A stretch of DNA of 64,000 bases from Caulobacteraceae bacterium (GTDB taxonomy: Bacteria; Pseudomonadota; Alphaproteobacteria; Caulobacterales; Caulobacteraceae), in the NCBI GenBank assembly GCA_947475415.1, contig CANJLH010000003.1, positions 186,001 through 250,000 on the forward strand, written 5' to 3'. A model generated the notes under the pieces. It had not been told where the DNA came from and ran no database searches. It saw only the letters and a list, made by a program, of their open reading frames with translations. This document shows positions 15,825-24,846 of the stretch, in pieces. How positions within the stretch are numbered: the first letter of the stretch is position 1; each line of letters opens with the position of its first letter. The position numbers and the translations under genes are program-made.

Positions 15825-17351
15825 TCAGTCTACGGCCATAGTCGCCGCGCCAGGCGATGCGCCGCCCTTGGGCGCCTGTAGCAGCAGGATCAGCGGGATG
15901 ACCAGCGCGCAACCGATTAGAAGCGCGCGGAAGTCATTCACATACGCCGCCATCATCGCCTGTCGGCTGATTTCGCCGTCGAGCATAAATCGCCCCGCAA
16001 CGGTCGCCGGACTAAATGCGGCCGGCAGGGCCGCGCTCAGCACCTGATCTTCCGGGGCGACCCGGCCGGCCATAGCCTCATGCAGCGTGCGGGTATTGGC
16101 CACCGCCTGGGCCTGCAGCAGCGCGATGCCGACGCTGGCGCCGATGTTGCGGACCATATTGAACAGCGCCGAGGCCTCGGCGCGGATGTCCGCACCGACC
16201 GTGACGAACGCCAGCGCGGTGATCGGCACAAAGAACATCGCGGTGCCGAAACCCTGCAGGAACCCTGACAGCAGGATTAGCCGATCGTCCATCATCAGGT
16301 CGAAGTACGTCATCATCCAGACGCCGCTCGCGCCGATCAGGATCGACAGCAGTAGCAGCAGGCGCAGGTCCATGCGGCTGGCAAGCCGCCCGGCGATCAC
16401 GGCGGACGCCAGCATGCCAAGCCCCCGTGGCAGGTTCATAAGGCCCGCCAATATCGGCGGATACCCCATGAGGGTCTGCATGATGATCGGCACCAGCGCC
16501 GAGGAGGCGAACATCACCGCGCCGGTGTAGAAGCTGAACAAACAACCGATGATCAGGTTGCGATTGCGAAAAAGGGCGGCGTCGAAGAACGGGTGCGCCG
16601 CCGTGAGGGTGTGGGCCACATAGACCCAGGCGCAGCCCGCGAAGATCACCGCGTAGGTCCAGATCTCCGGCGATGTGAACCAGTCCTCGCCCGACCCGCG
16701 ATCGAGCATCAACTGCAATGTGCTGAGTCCGATCGCCAGGGCGCTGAAACCGAGGGCATCGAACGGTCGCCGCCGCGACTCGTCCTCCTTGGGCATGAAG
16801 ATCATCACCCCGGCCAGGGCCAACAGGCCAATCGGCAGGTTGATGTAGAAGCACCAGCGCCAGGAAAAGGTCTCGGTCAGGTAGCCGCCCAGGATCGGCC
16901 CCATGATCGGCCCTATCAATGAGCCGGAGGACCAGATGGCCATGGCCTGGGCATGACGTTCCGGTGGATTGATATTGAACAGCACGGTCTGCGACAGCGG
17001 TATCAGCGCGGCGCCGAACAGGCCCTGCAACAATCGATAGAACACCAGCTCCGCCAGCCCCGTGGCGATCCCGCAGAGCATGGAGGCCACTGTGAAGCCG
17101 GCGACGGTCAGCAGGATTGTATGCTTCAGGCCGATTCGCCCGGCCATCCAGCCTGATAGCGGCGTGGCGATGGCCATGGCCACCATATAGGACGTCAGCA
17201 GCCAGGTGATCTGATCCGGCGTCGCCGACAGACTGCCCTGGATGTGTGGCAGGGCGACGTTGACGATCGTCGAATCCAGCATGGTCATCGACGTGGCGAG
17301 CATGATCGACGCGGTGATCGCTGTGCGGTTGAGCGGCACGCCGTCAGTCAT
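15825..17351 (-). CDS. DHA2 family MFS efflux transporter (copy 1 of a tandem pair)
   Basis: A 508-residue, 14-helix major facilitator exporter. It shows ITASIMLATSMTMLDSTIVNV in helix 1, LSATPDQITWLLTSY, GWMAGRIG (motif A), GPILGGYL (motif C) and the cytoplasmic loop FMPKEDESRRRPFD. It closely parallels the downstream gene, including the loop and the middle of the protein, which indicates duplication followed by divergence. It follows the nitronate-monooxygenase-like gene by 19 nt on the same strand. No dedicated regulator is next to it. It probably exports a hydrophobic toxic compound. Confidence 0.93.
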   Translation of the reverse strand: MTDGVPLNRTAITASIMLATSMTMLDSTIVNVALPHIQGSLSATPDQITWLLTSYMVAMAIATPLSGWMAGRIGLKHTILLTVAGFTVASMLCGIATGLAELVFYRLLQGLFGAALIPLSQTVLFNINPPERHAQAMAIWSSGSLIGPIMGPILGGYLTETFSWRWCFYINLPIGLLALAGVMIFMPKEDESRRRPFDALGFSALAIGLSTLQLMLDRGSGEDWFTSPEIWTYAVIFAGCAWVYVAHTLTAAHPFFDAALFRNRNLIIGCLFSFYTGAVMFASSALVPIIMQTLMGYPPILAGLMNLPRGLGMLASAVIAGRLASRMDLRLLLLLSILIGASGVWMMTYFDLMMDDRLILLSGFLQGFGTAMFFVPITALAFVTVGADIRAEASALFNMVRNIGASVGIALLQAQAVANTRTLHEAMAGRVAPEDQVLSAALPAAFSPATVAGRFMLDGEISRQAMMAAYVNDFRALLIGCALVIPLILLLQAPKGGASPGAATMAVD

Positions 17352-17370
17352 GCCAGCATCGCCGCCGCCG

Positions 17371-18342
17371 TCATCTGAGCGCCGCCAGCCGGTCGATCTC
17401 CAGCCAGAAGCCGCGCATCGTTCCCTCGACGATGTCGCCCACCGTCTTCACCTCGTGGATCAGCCCGGCGCTCTCCCCCGCCGCCCCGGACGAATTCACC
17501 ACGTCGCCGCCGACATAGAGGCTGTCGATGACGTTGCTGATCGGGCCGCGGTCGGAGCCGGTCGCCCGCAGCTCCTCGGTGTGCGGCGAGCGCAGTGAGC
17601 GACCAAACGCCCTGGGAGGCCGGGGCGTCAATATGGTCCCCGACGGTCCGGCCGCCACGATGGCGTCCTTGTAGTTCTGATGCACCGGGCTCTCCAGCGA
17701 CGATACGAAGCGTGTGCCCATGGCCACCCCTTCGGCGCCTAGCGCAAAGGCCGCCGCCATGCCTCGCCCATCGACAATGCCGCCCGCCGCCACGATCGGC
17801 GCGTCGATCTTCTCGCGCACCGCCTGCAGCAGCACCATGGAATGCACCTCATCCTCGCCGCGGATGCCGGCGCTCTCATAGCCCTCGACGATGAGTCCGT
17901 CACAACCTGCGTCGATCGCCTTCATCGCACCTTTAAGCGTCGGCACCGCATGGTAGACGATTACCCCGGCGTCCTTGAGGCGCCGGGCATAGCGGGTCGG
18001 GTCGCCAGCCGAAGTGGTAACGAAATGGACCCCCGCCTCCAGCAGCCAGTCGATGATCGCCGACTCCTCGCCCTCATCCACCTTCAGGAACCGCACCGGC
18101 AGATTGACGCCGAAGGGCTGGTTGGTGGCGGCCTTGATGGCGGCGAACTCGCGCCTCGTGATGGTCAGGTCCCGCGAGGAGTTCTCAAGCAGCCCGAAGC
18201 CGCCGGCCGCCGACACCGCGCTCACCAGCGGCGCGCGGGCGATCCAGGTCATCGGCGCCTGGATTATCGGATACAGTGATCCGGTGTGCGCGGTCAGTCG
18301 ATTGCCTGCGATCGCGCGCGGTCGGGCGTCATCAAGCGGCAT
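17371..18342 (-). CDS. NAD(P)H-dependent flavin oxidoreductase / nitronate monooxygenase family
   Basis: A 323-residue TIM-barrel FMN enzyme of the 2-nitropropane dioxygenase family. The N-terminal PIIQAPMTWIARAPLVSAVSAAGG is the typical first-strand region. GVNLPVRF, TTSAGDPTRYA, GCDGLIVEGYESAGIRGE and the phosphate-binding AAGGIVDGRGMAAAFALGAEGVAMGTRF follow. Members oxidise nitronates or act as flavin reductases/enoyl reductases; the exact reaction here is open. The ATG at 18342 has AGGAG 13 nt upstream. It is the first gene of a run with the two DHA2 pumps and diverges from the Rrf2 gene. Confidence 0.88.
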   Translation of the reverse strand: MPLDDARPRAIAGNRLTAHTGSLYPIIQAPMTWIARAPLVSAVSAAGGFGLLENSSRDLTITRREFAAIKAATNQPFGVNLPVRFLKVDEGEESAIIDWLLEAGVHFVTTSAGDPTRYARRLKDAGVIVYHAVPTLKGAMKAIDAGCDGLIVEGYESAGIRGEDEVHSMVLLQAVREKIDAPIVAAGGIVDGRGMAAAFALGAEGVAMGTRFVSSLESPVHQNYKDAIVAAGPSGTILTPRPPRAFGRSLRSPHTEELRATGSDRGPISNVIDSLYVGGDVVNSSGAAGESAGLIHEVKTVGDIVEGTMRGFWLEIDRLAALR

Positions 18343-18454
18343 GTTGAACTTTTTTCTCCTTGTCGCAGCAACCTTGGCCGATCGCAGCGCGCGCCGGAAG
18401 TCCAACCGCCGGACCATGGTCGATTTTCTGGACCGACAGCGCTACTAATCGCAA

Positions 18455-18883
18455 ATGCTATCCCAGAGATCCCGCTACGCCCTGCGCGCAATGGCCTTTC
18501 TGGCGGTGCGCGACGAAGCCGGTCCCGCCGCCATCGCCGAGATCGCCGAAGCTTCAGCGGCGCCGCGAAAATTCCTCGAGGCGATCCTGTTGGAGCTCAA
18601 GCGGCGGCAACTGCTGGTCAGCACCCGCGGCCGCTTCGGCGGCTACGCCCTGGCGCGGCCCGCCGACCAGATCAGCTTCGCCGACGTGATCCGAGTTCTC
18701 GACGGACCCCTGGCGCTTGCCCCATGCGCCTCAAAGACCGCCTACCGTCCCTGCGAAACCTGCCCTTCCGTGGCGGGGTGTCCAGTGCATCCGGCCTTGG
18801 TCGCCGCCCGCGAGGCTGTCGCTTCGGTGCTTGAGGGGTGGACACTGGCTCAGGCCGGAGCGGCGGCCTCAGACATGCTCTAA
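18455..18883 (+). CDS. Rrf2 family transcriptional regulator with a four-cysteine motif
   Basis: A 142-residue Rrf2 protein: a winged helix-turn-helix at residues 1-65 (RSRYALRAMAFLA at the start and STRGRFGGYALARP at the wing) and a dimerisation helix around 73-85. The C-terminal part carries Cys91, Cys100, Cys103 and Cys109, similar in region to the Fe-S ligand Cys residues of IscR (three Cys) but with one more. It may sense iron, redox or sulfur status, which is inference. The TauE/SafE gene follows 72 nt downstream after an AT-rich gap, so it is the most likely target. Confidence 0.9.
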   Translation: MLSQRSRYALRAMAFLAVRDEAGPAAIAEIAEASAAPRKFLEAILLELKRRQLLVSTRGRFGGYALARPADQISFADVIRVLDGPLALAPCASKTAYRPCETCPSVAGCPVHPALVAAREAVASVLEGWTLAQAGAAASDML

Positions 18884-18955
18884 GACATACCAATTAATCT
18901 CTATGGTCTTGATATACTTTCGGTGAGAATGTCCGTCCGACCCTGGAGGCCGGGC
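18884..18955 (+). promoter_or_regulatory. AT-rich intergenic region upstream of the TauE gene, possible Rrf2 operator/promoter
   Basis: This gap is conspicuously AT-rich (ACCAATTAATCTCTATGGT and then CTTGATATAC) between two GC-rich genes. ACC...GGT forms a small imperfect dyad. A strong GGAGG site precedes the TauE ATG at 18956. The arrangement suits a promoter under control of the upstream Rrf2 protein, but no defined consensus was matched. Confidence 0.35.
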
Positions 18956-19732
18956 ATGAGCGAATTCCTGCTATTTCTTTTCGTGGGCTTGCTCGCACAG
19001 ACCGTCGATGGCGCGCTTGGCATGGCCTATGGCGTCATTTCATCGACCGTGCTGCTTAGCTTCGGCGTCCCCCCGGCCACGGCCTCGGCCAGCGTACATG
19101 CCGCTGAGGTCTTCACAACCGCCGCCTCGGCCGGCTCCCATGCCATGCATCGCAACGTCAACTGGAAGCTGTTCGCGCCCTTAGCGATCGGCGGCTGTGT
19201 CGGCGGCGCTTTAGGCGCATTCGTGCTTACCTCGGTCGATGGCCATGTGCTGCGCCCCTACATCGCGGCCTATCTCGCGGCGATGGGCCTGTTGATCCTC
19301 CATCGCGCCTGGAAGGGTCGCTCGCCGCGCCCGTTCCCTGCCAGACTGAGCGGACCTCTGGGCGCGGTGGGCGGTTTCCTAGACGCCGTCGGCGGGGGCG
19401 GCTGGGGGCCGACCGTGACCAGCGCCATGGTGGGATCGGGTGAGGAGCCGCGGATCAGCATCGGAACCGCCAACACGGCGGAATTCTTCGTCACCTCCAC
19501 CATTTCGGCGACCTTCCTCGCCGCCCTGATTTCGGGCCATTGGCAGGGCGAGACCGGGCTTTCGACCCATATGGCGGCGGTAGGCGGCCTGATTCTGGGC
19601 GGTCTGTGCGCGGCGCCCATCGCGGGGCTGATGGTCAAGCTGATCCCGGTTCGCGCCCTGACCTGGTTGGTTGGCGTCCTCGTGCTGGCTCTGGCCGGCT
19701 ATCAGACGGCGCGGCTGACCGGCCTCCTCTGA
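18956..19732 (+). CDS. TauE/SafE family sulfite exporter / anion permease
   Basis: A 258-residue integral membrane protein with about eight helices in two repeats. The N-terminal FVGLLAQTVDGALGMAYGV and the internal FLDAVGGGGWGPTVTSAMVG are the repeat signature of the TauE/SafE (DUF81) family. Members move sulfite, sulfoacetate or other organosulfur anions out of the cell. A GGAGG ribosome site supports the ATG at 18956 over an in-frame start at 18923. The linked Rrf2 regulator supports a role in sulfur or thiol homeostasis, which is inference. Confidence 0.92.
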   Translation: MSEFLLFLFVGLLAQTVDGALGMAYGVISSTVLLSFGVPPATASASVHAAEVFTTAASAGSHAMHRNVNWKLFAPLAIGGCVGGALGAFVLTSVDGHVLRPYIAAYLAAMGLLILHRAWKGRSPRPFPARLSGPLGAVGGFLDAVGGGGWGPTVTSAMVGSGEEPRISIGTANTAEFFVTSTISATFLAALISGHWQGETGLSTHMAAVGGLILGGLCAAPIAGLMVKLIPVRALTWLVGVLVLALAGYQTARLTGLL

Positions 19733-19777
19733 CCCCGTGGTTGGCCTCGCCGGCCGAATGCGACTAAAAGCTCGCCC

Positions 19778-20899
19778 ATGTCGCACAACAGCTTCGGTCA
19801 TTTGTTCCGCGTCACCACCTGGGGCGAGAGCCATGGGCCGGCGCTGGGCTGCGTGGTCGACGGTTGCCCGCCCGGCCTGACTCTGACTGAGGCCGAAATC
19901 CAGGTCTGGCTGGACAAGCGCCGCCCTGGCCAGGGCAAGTTCGTAACCCAGCGCCAGGAACCGGACGCGGTGAAGATCCTGTCCGGCGTGTTCGCCGACG
20001 AGCGCACAGCGGGCCAGGTCACCACCGGCACGCCGATCTCGCTGATGATCGAAAACGTCGATCAGCGCAGCCGCGACTATTCGGAGATCGCCCGAGCCTT
20101 CCGCCCCGGACACGCCGACTATGCCTATTTCGCCAAATATGGCGTGCGCGACTATCGTGGCGGCGGACGTCAATCGGCGCGGGAGACGGCGGCGCGGGTC
20201 GCCGCGGGCGCGGTTGCGCGCAAGATCCTGGAGGGTGTCTCCATTCGCGGCGCAGTGGTCCAGATCGGACCGCACGCCGCAGACCCCGCGCGCTTCGACT
20301 GGGACGAGACGCTGAACAACCCCTTCTGGTGCCCGGATGCAACGATGGTCAGCGTTTGGGAACAACACCTTGAAAAGATCCGCAAGGCCGGCTCCTCCAC
20401 CGGCGCGGTGGTCTGCGTCGAGGCGACGGGCGTTCCCGCCGGCTGGGGCGCGCCGATTTACGGCAAGCTTGACGCGGAACTGGCCGCGGCCCTGATGTCA
20501 ATTAACGCATCGAAGGGGGTGGAGATCGGTGCGGGATTCGCCGCCGCGGCCTTCTCCGGCGAGGAAAACGCCGACGAGATGCGCCCCGGGAACGACGGGC
20601 CCGTCTTTCTGTCCAACAAGGCTGGCGGCGTGCTGGGCGGTATTTCCACCGGCCAGGCGGTGACCGCGCGGGTGGCGTTCAAGCCCACGTCCTCGATCCT
20701 GTCGCCTCGCCAAAGCGTCAATGAGGACGGCGAGGCCATCGAGTTGCGCACCAAGGGCCGCCATGACCCGTGCGTCGGCATCCGCGCCGTACCGGTGGTG
20801 GAGGCCATGACCGCCTGCGTGCTTGCCGACGCCTTCTTGAGGCACCGCGGCCAGACCGGCGGCGGCGCCTTCAGCCCGGGGTCTTCCGTTCGGCGCTGA
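19778..20899 (+). CDS. aroC: chorismate synthase
   Basis: A 373-residue AroC that converts 5-enolpyruvylshikimate 3-phosphate to chorismate using reduced FMN, the last step of the shikimate pathway. Signature segments include [18 protein letters not shown] near the N-terminus, [53 protein letters not shown], and the C-terminal [18 protein letters not shown]. Length is normal. It starts 45 nt after the TauE gene and is followed by the pirin gene after 19 nt. It is a housekeeping gene with no sign of odd regulation. Confidence 0.98.
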   Translation: MSHNSFGHLFRVTTWGESHGPALGCVVDGCPPGLTLTEAEIQVWLDKRRPGQGKFVTQRQEPDAVKILSGVFADERTAGQVTTGTPISLMIENVDQRSRDYSEIARAFRPGHADYAYFAKYGVRDYRGGGRQSARETAARVAAGAVARKILEGVSIRGAVVQIGPHAADPARFDWDETLNNPFWCPDATMVSVWEQHLEKIRKAGSSTGAVVCVEATGVPAGWGAPIYGKLDAELAAALMSINASKGVEIGAGFAAAAFSGEENADEMRPGNDGPVFLSNKAGGVLGGISTGQAVTARVAFKPTSSILSPRQSVNEDGEAIELRTKGRHDPCVGIRAVPVVEAMTACVLADAFLRHRGQTGGGAFSPGSSVRR

Positions 20900-20918
20900 G
20901 CGGCCCCATCTGAAGGTC

Positions 20919-21617
20919 ATGATTGAAAAGCGCCCCTTCGCCGGCCTCGGCCGGTTCCAGAACGACTGGCTCAACGCCCACTATCACTTCAGCTTCTCGG
21001 GCTGGCATGACCCGGCGCGGATGGGCTGGGGCGCGCTGCGGGTTTGGAACGACGACGAAATCGCCCCGGGCCAGGGCTTCCCGCCCCATGGCCACGCGGA
21101 CATGGAAATCATCACCTATGTCCGCACCGGCGCCATCAGCCACCGCGACTCCCTGGGCAATGAAGGGCGGACCGCCGCCGGCGACGTGCAGGTGATGAGC
21201 GCTGGCGCCGGCGTGCAGCATGCGGAATTCAATCTGGAGCCCGAAACCACCACCCTGTTCCAGATCTGGATCTTGCCCGACACGGCGGGCGGACCGCCGT
21301 CGTGGGGAACCCGGCCATTCCCCAAGCAGGATCGCGCCAACGCCTTCACAGTGCTGGCCAGCGGCATGGCCGGCGACGAGGACGCACTGCGGATTCGGAC
21401 TGATTCGCGGGTCCTGGGCGCGAACCTCGAGGTGGGCCGGGAACTGGTCTATCCGACCTCGGCGGGGCGGCATCTATACGTTGTGGTCGCTGCCGGTGAC
21501 GTTGAAATTAATGGTGTCGCCTTGGCTGCACGAGACGGCGCCGCAATCCAAGGTGGGGACCCGATTAATATTCGCGCGATCAATACCGCAGAACTTGTAC
21601 TTGTCGACTACAAGTAG
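20919..21617 (+). CDS. pirin family protein (YhhW-like quercetinase/redox cupin)
   Basis: A 232-residue bicupin of the pirin family. The metal-binding N-terminal cupin has FPPHGHADMEIITYVRTGAI and later GAGVQHAEFN, providing the His/Glu ligands. YhhW-type members have quercetin 2,3-dioxygenase activity in vitro; the natural role is unsettled. The frame begins with ATGATTGAAAAGCG just after aroC. The C-terminal third and the sequence after it are less GC-rich than the neighbourhood. It has no obvious functional link to aroC. Confidence 0.92.
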   Translation: MIEKRPFAGLGRFQNDWLNAHYHFSFSGWHDPARMGWGALRVWNDDEIAPGQGFPPHGHADMEIITYVRTGAISHRDSLGNEGRTAAGDVQVMSAGAGVQHAEFNLEPETTTLFQIWILPDTAGGPPSWGTRPFPKQDRANAFTVLASGMAGDEDALRIRTDSRVLGANLEVGRELVYPTSAGRHLYVVVAAGDVEINGVALAARDGAAIQGGDPINIRAINTAELVLVDYK

Positions 21618-21696
21618 ATATCTATTGCTGAAAACGCCCTCGGTTGAGTTGTAATTAAAAATTGACACCGTAAGCCGCTGTTCGCAAAACAGCCGC

Positions 21697-22206
21697 GTGA
21701 GATTAGACCGGCTTCGCATTCTACTGGTGGATGACAATAAGCCCATGAGAATGATTCTCATGGAAATTCTCCGCGCGCTCGGCTGCCGTGACTACTTCCA
21801 GGCGGAAGATGGAACCCAGGCCATCCAGGTCATGCGCAGCCAGGAAGTCGACATCGTCATCACCGACTGGATGATGCAACCGATGGATGGGGTCACTTTC
21901 ATCCGCGAGGTGCGCAACGCCCCGGATAGCCCCAACCGCTTCGTCCCGATCATCATGGTCACCGGTCACACGACCAAGCGTCAGGTCGGCGAAGCGCGCG
22001 ACGCCGGCGTCAATGAGTTCCTGGCCAAGCCGATCACCGGACGCGGGGTGTTGGACCGGATCCGTCGCGTCATCGACGCAGACCGCAGCTTCGTGAAATC
22101 CGAAACCTACTTCGGGCCCGACCGCCGCCGCCGTAACGACCCCCTCTATGAGGGCCCGTTCCGGCGCTCGAGCGACGGTTCAAACCATAAGGTGTTTGAG
22201 CTGTAG
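21697..22206 (+). CDS. single-domain response regulator (CheY-like)
   Basis: A 169-residue protein. A receiver domain fills residues 5-125: LLVDDN gives the acidic pocket, Asp57 in VITDWMM is the phospho-acceptor, the Thr/Ser position is in VTGH, and the conserved Lys is in LAKP. There is no DNA-binding output domain; the tail ends with a basic GPDRRRRNDP and RR-rich segment common in alphaproteobacterial stand-alone regulators. The start is a GTG. A 79-nt AT-rich gap before it contains TTGACA and may hold its promoter. It is followed by an unknown protein on the same strand, a possible partner. Confidence 0.92.
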   Translation: MRLDRLRILLVDDNKPMRMILMEILRALGCRDYFQAEDGTQAIQVMRSQEVDIVITDWMMQPMDGVTFIREVRNAPDSPNRFVPIIMVTGHTTKRQVGEARDAGVNEFLAKPITGRGVLDRIRRVIDADRSFVKSETYFGPDRRRRNDPLYEGPFRRSSDGSNHKVFEL

Positions 22207-22304
22207 GCGACCTGGTTGGATGCGCCGCCGAACGAATTAGGGAAGCCTCCATACTACGTCCGTACGTTTAACTGCGTTCAGGGACGATAGGCAGGGCGAG
22301 ACAA

Positions 22305-23429
22305 GTGTCCAATCGCGAGACCAGGAGCCTGGTGAGGCTGGCCGCCTCGGCGTCTGCCGCCCGCACGCTCAATTTGATCGCGGTGCATCGCCGCCATGGC
22401 GAAGCTGACGGCTACCGCAATAAGCCCTTGTTCAGGAGCCTGGCCCTCAACCGCTCCATCATCGTCAAGCATCGCCTTCGTCCGCATGAACTTGAGACCT
22501 TCACCGATGGGCGCCAGTCCGCCACCAAGGTGCTGATTCCCTTTGAGTTGACTGACTTAAAACTGGGCGCCAGGTCATTCTTCGTGGGTCAGCCGGGCAT
22601 TGAGCAGTTCTTCGATGACCTGGAAATCTTCGGTGACGACCTGATCTATGATCGGGAAATCCTCGCCATCATCGACGCGCTGCCGTCCCTGGATCCCTTC
22701 CTCACCCGGGAAAAGCTCAAGGTCAGCGGGTTCAAGCCCGACCGTTGCTATTTCGACCTCACGGACGCCGACGCCAGCGCAATGTTTGACATGATGCGCG
22801 CCGAATTGAAGCCGTTGATAGGCCTGTCTTTTGACGACCTTGACGTACGCATCGACGAGCGCACGTCGAAGCTGGCGGAGAAAATTCTCGAAAACGCCGC
22901 CGAAACTGAAATCGAGCCCCTGCGGCTCGGCATGGGCATGACCAAGCATGAGTTCGCCGAGGGACTGTTCTGCTGGAAGGGCTTCATCTACTACAAATGG
23001 CGCTTGAACGAACTGCTCCACAAGGTCAGGCCGGTGTCGGCCGAAATCAATGGGGTCCGGCCCAACGACCAGATGACGATGGACCAAAAGGTCTATCTGG
23101 ACGGCGCCCGTGGGCGGCTGGAACGTGCGATCACCTCGACATGTCGCACCGTCGGCAAGACCCTGACGGTATATGACGACGCCTACCGCGACCTGACTGT
23201 CAATGGCCTTCCGATGGCGTTCAAGGAATTCCTTCTAAAAGCGCCGCAGTTGTTCGACGAACTCGGCGAACGCCTGGGCGCGGTCGACCATATCATCAGC
23301 TTCTGGCGCTACCGCTTCCCGACCGGTTCGCGGCATAAGATCGGTGTGGAGGAACTGACAGATCTGTTTGTTGACTTCGAGAACAGCCTCGCATTCGTGG
23401 CGCCGGAGCAGGCCGCCCGCGCGGCTTGA
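22305..23429 (+). CDS. hypothetical protein, possibly linked to the upstream response regulator
   Basis: A 374-residue soluble protein from a GTG start. I do not recognise a family. The N-terminal 60 residues are basic. A central region (about 80-200) is rich in Asp, Leu and Phe. Near residues 205-240 there is an aromatic block EGLFCWKGFIYYKW, followed by a helical region and the DHIISFWRYRFP block. There are no membrane segments or signal peptide. Codon use looks normal for the region. It lies 98 nt after the response regulator on the same strand and could be its output partner; nothing in the sequence proves this. Confidence 0.75.
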   Translation: MSNRETRSLVRLAASASAARTLNLIAVHRRHGEADGYRNKPLFRSLALNRSIIVKHRLRPHELETFTDGRQSATKVLIPFELTDLKLGARSFFVGQPGIEQFFDDLEIFGDDLIYDREILAIIDALPSLDPFLTREKLKVSGFKPDRCYFDLTDADASAMFDMMRAELKPLIGLSFDDLDVRIDERTSKLAEKILENAAETEIEPLRLGMGMTKHEFAEGLFCWKGFIYYKWRLNELLHKVRPVSAEINGVRPNDQMTMDQKVYLDGARGRLERAITSTCRTVGKTLTVYDDAYRDLTVNGLPMAFKEFLLKAPQLFDELGERLGAVDHIISFWRYRFPTGSRHKIGVEELTDLFVDFENSLAFVAPEQAARAA

Positions 23430-23450
23430 CTTGCTGGCCGATGCCGGCGC

Positions 23451-24806
23451 TCAACTCTTACAGACCCAGTTGCGTGCGTCGTTGACGTCCAGCCTCTTGG
23501 AGTTCCGCGCCCCGCCGGTGAATACCGACCGCTGCGGCCAGGGGCAGACCCTGAACGTCCGGGAGGGCTGGCCAGCCCCGGCGGCGGAGAGATTCAGCGC
23601 TTCCGGGGGGAGCCCCGTCTCCACCCACGCCACCGCCGCCTCAAGCGCCTTGTCCGCCGCGTCCGTCGGCGCGCCCTCGCCGCCCTGGCAATGGGCGAGG
23701 CCGGGGATCACAAACGCCCGGTAGAAGCCCCACGTCTGCGACCCGAAGGACTTCCACGCCCCGTCAGCGTAACCCAGCACCAGCTCGGGGCTGACCACCG
23801 GATCGGCGGCCCCGGTCCAGTGGACCAGCTTGTGGCCGGACGTGCCCAGTGCGCCCAGGGCGCCTGGGTCGAGGCGCCCGGCCGCCGCGCCGCCGGCCAC
23901 GTCGCCGGTCGGCGCGAGGTCCGGTCCGGTCAGGGAATCCGCAAACAGCTTCGGATTGGTCAGCCAGAACCCGGGCGCCGTGACGGCCCCGCCAGCATCC
24001 CGGACTGGCGCGGCGATAAGCTTCAGCGTCTCCCACTGAGCGTCGGAAAGGAACGCCATCGCCTTGCGATCGGCCCCATCCAGGCGGATCACACGCCCAT
24101 TCCAGATCAATCCGTCGACCGCGCTGTCCGCGCCGTCATAGCGGGCCATCAGGGCAGCCTGAATCCTGATGAATTCGTCCGGCGCGATCCCGGCGTCCGG
24201 AACCTGGTTCACCCGCCTGGCGATTGCGGCGACGTTCGAAGCCGAACCATAATCCCCGCCACCGGCCACATAGCCGTCAAAGTCCTCAGGGTTGGTCTGC
24301 GCCAGGGTCAGCACCCCGTCACCACCGGCCGAGCAACCCGTCACATAGCGATTGAACGTCTCGCGCCCGTAATAGCGCTTCGCCAGCGCCTGGGTCGCCA
24401 TCGCCGCCGCATGGGTATCGGTGTCCGTTGACGCGACGGCGAAGCCGTACCGCAGCGGTTGAGCCGCCGCCTCGGCCACCACGCTCGCCGCCCTGAACGC
24501 CACGGCGGCCGGCGCCGTGAACAGGAACCGGCCGCTCCATTGCTGCGGAGCGGCCAGCACGAACCGCACCTTGGCGGAACCAGGCCCCGCGGCGTTCACG
24601 AAGCCCTCGAACCGGCAATGCGCCACCGGCGCCAGCAACGCCTTGACGCTGACCAGAGTGGTGTTCGCCGGCGCGCCGACCGCCTTGGCGCTGCAGGCGA
24701 GCTTCGGCATGCCCCGCGCCGCCGGCGCCGCCTGGGCGCACGACCCAGCCAGCGCCAAGGCGGCGAACACGCTCAAAAGACCAATTACCGGGACGCGCAA
24801 TGTCAC
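23451..24806 (-). CDS. tannase/feruloyl esterase family alpha/beta hydrolase, secreted
   Basis: A 451-residue tannase/feruloyl-esterase. The N-terminus is a signal peptide (hydrophobic VIGLLSVFAALALAG, then SCAQAAPAA), so it is exported to the periplasm or beyond. The nucleophile Ser lies in VTGCSAGGDG, where the preceding Cys is the partner of the tannase CS-D-HC motif. LVHWTGAADPVV would carry the Asp, and GLAHCQGG the His-Cys. Such enzymes cut esters of gallic, ferulic or similar plant acids. It is convergent with the gene at 22305 and shares its strand with the downstream FAS1-like dehydratase gene. Confidence 0.9.
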   Translation of the reverse strand: MTLRVPVIGLLSVFAALALAGSCAQAAPAARGMPKLACSAKAVGAPANTTLVSVKALLAPVAHCRFEGFVNAAGPGSAKVRFVLAAPQQWSGRFLFTAPAAVAFRAASVVAEAAAQPLRYGFAVASTDTDTHAAAMATQALAKRYYGRETFNRYVTGCSAGGDGVLTLAQTNPEDFDGYVAGGGDYGSASNVAAIARRVNQVPDAGIAPDEFIRIQAALMARYDGADSAVDGLIWNGRVIRLDGADRKAMAFLSDAQWETLKLIAAPVRDAGGAVTAPGFWLTNPKLFADSLTGPDLAPTGDVAGGAAAGRLDPGALGALGTSGHKLVHWTGAADPVVSPELVLGYADGAWKSFGSQTWGFYRAFVIPGLAHCQGGEGAPTDAADKALEAAVAWVETGLPPEALNLSAAGAGQPSRTFRVCPWPQRSVFTGGARNSKRLDVNDARNWVCKS

Positions 24807-24846
24807 CTCCCCTGATTGATGGCGCCCCCGCCAGCGGTAGAGAACC

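Noticed and set aside
23430-23450. Short GCTGGC/GCCGGC hairpin between convergent genes as terminator
   Set aside because: Only six pairs with one wobble and no T-run; too weak to annotate.
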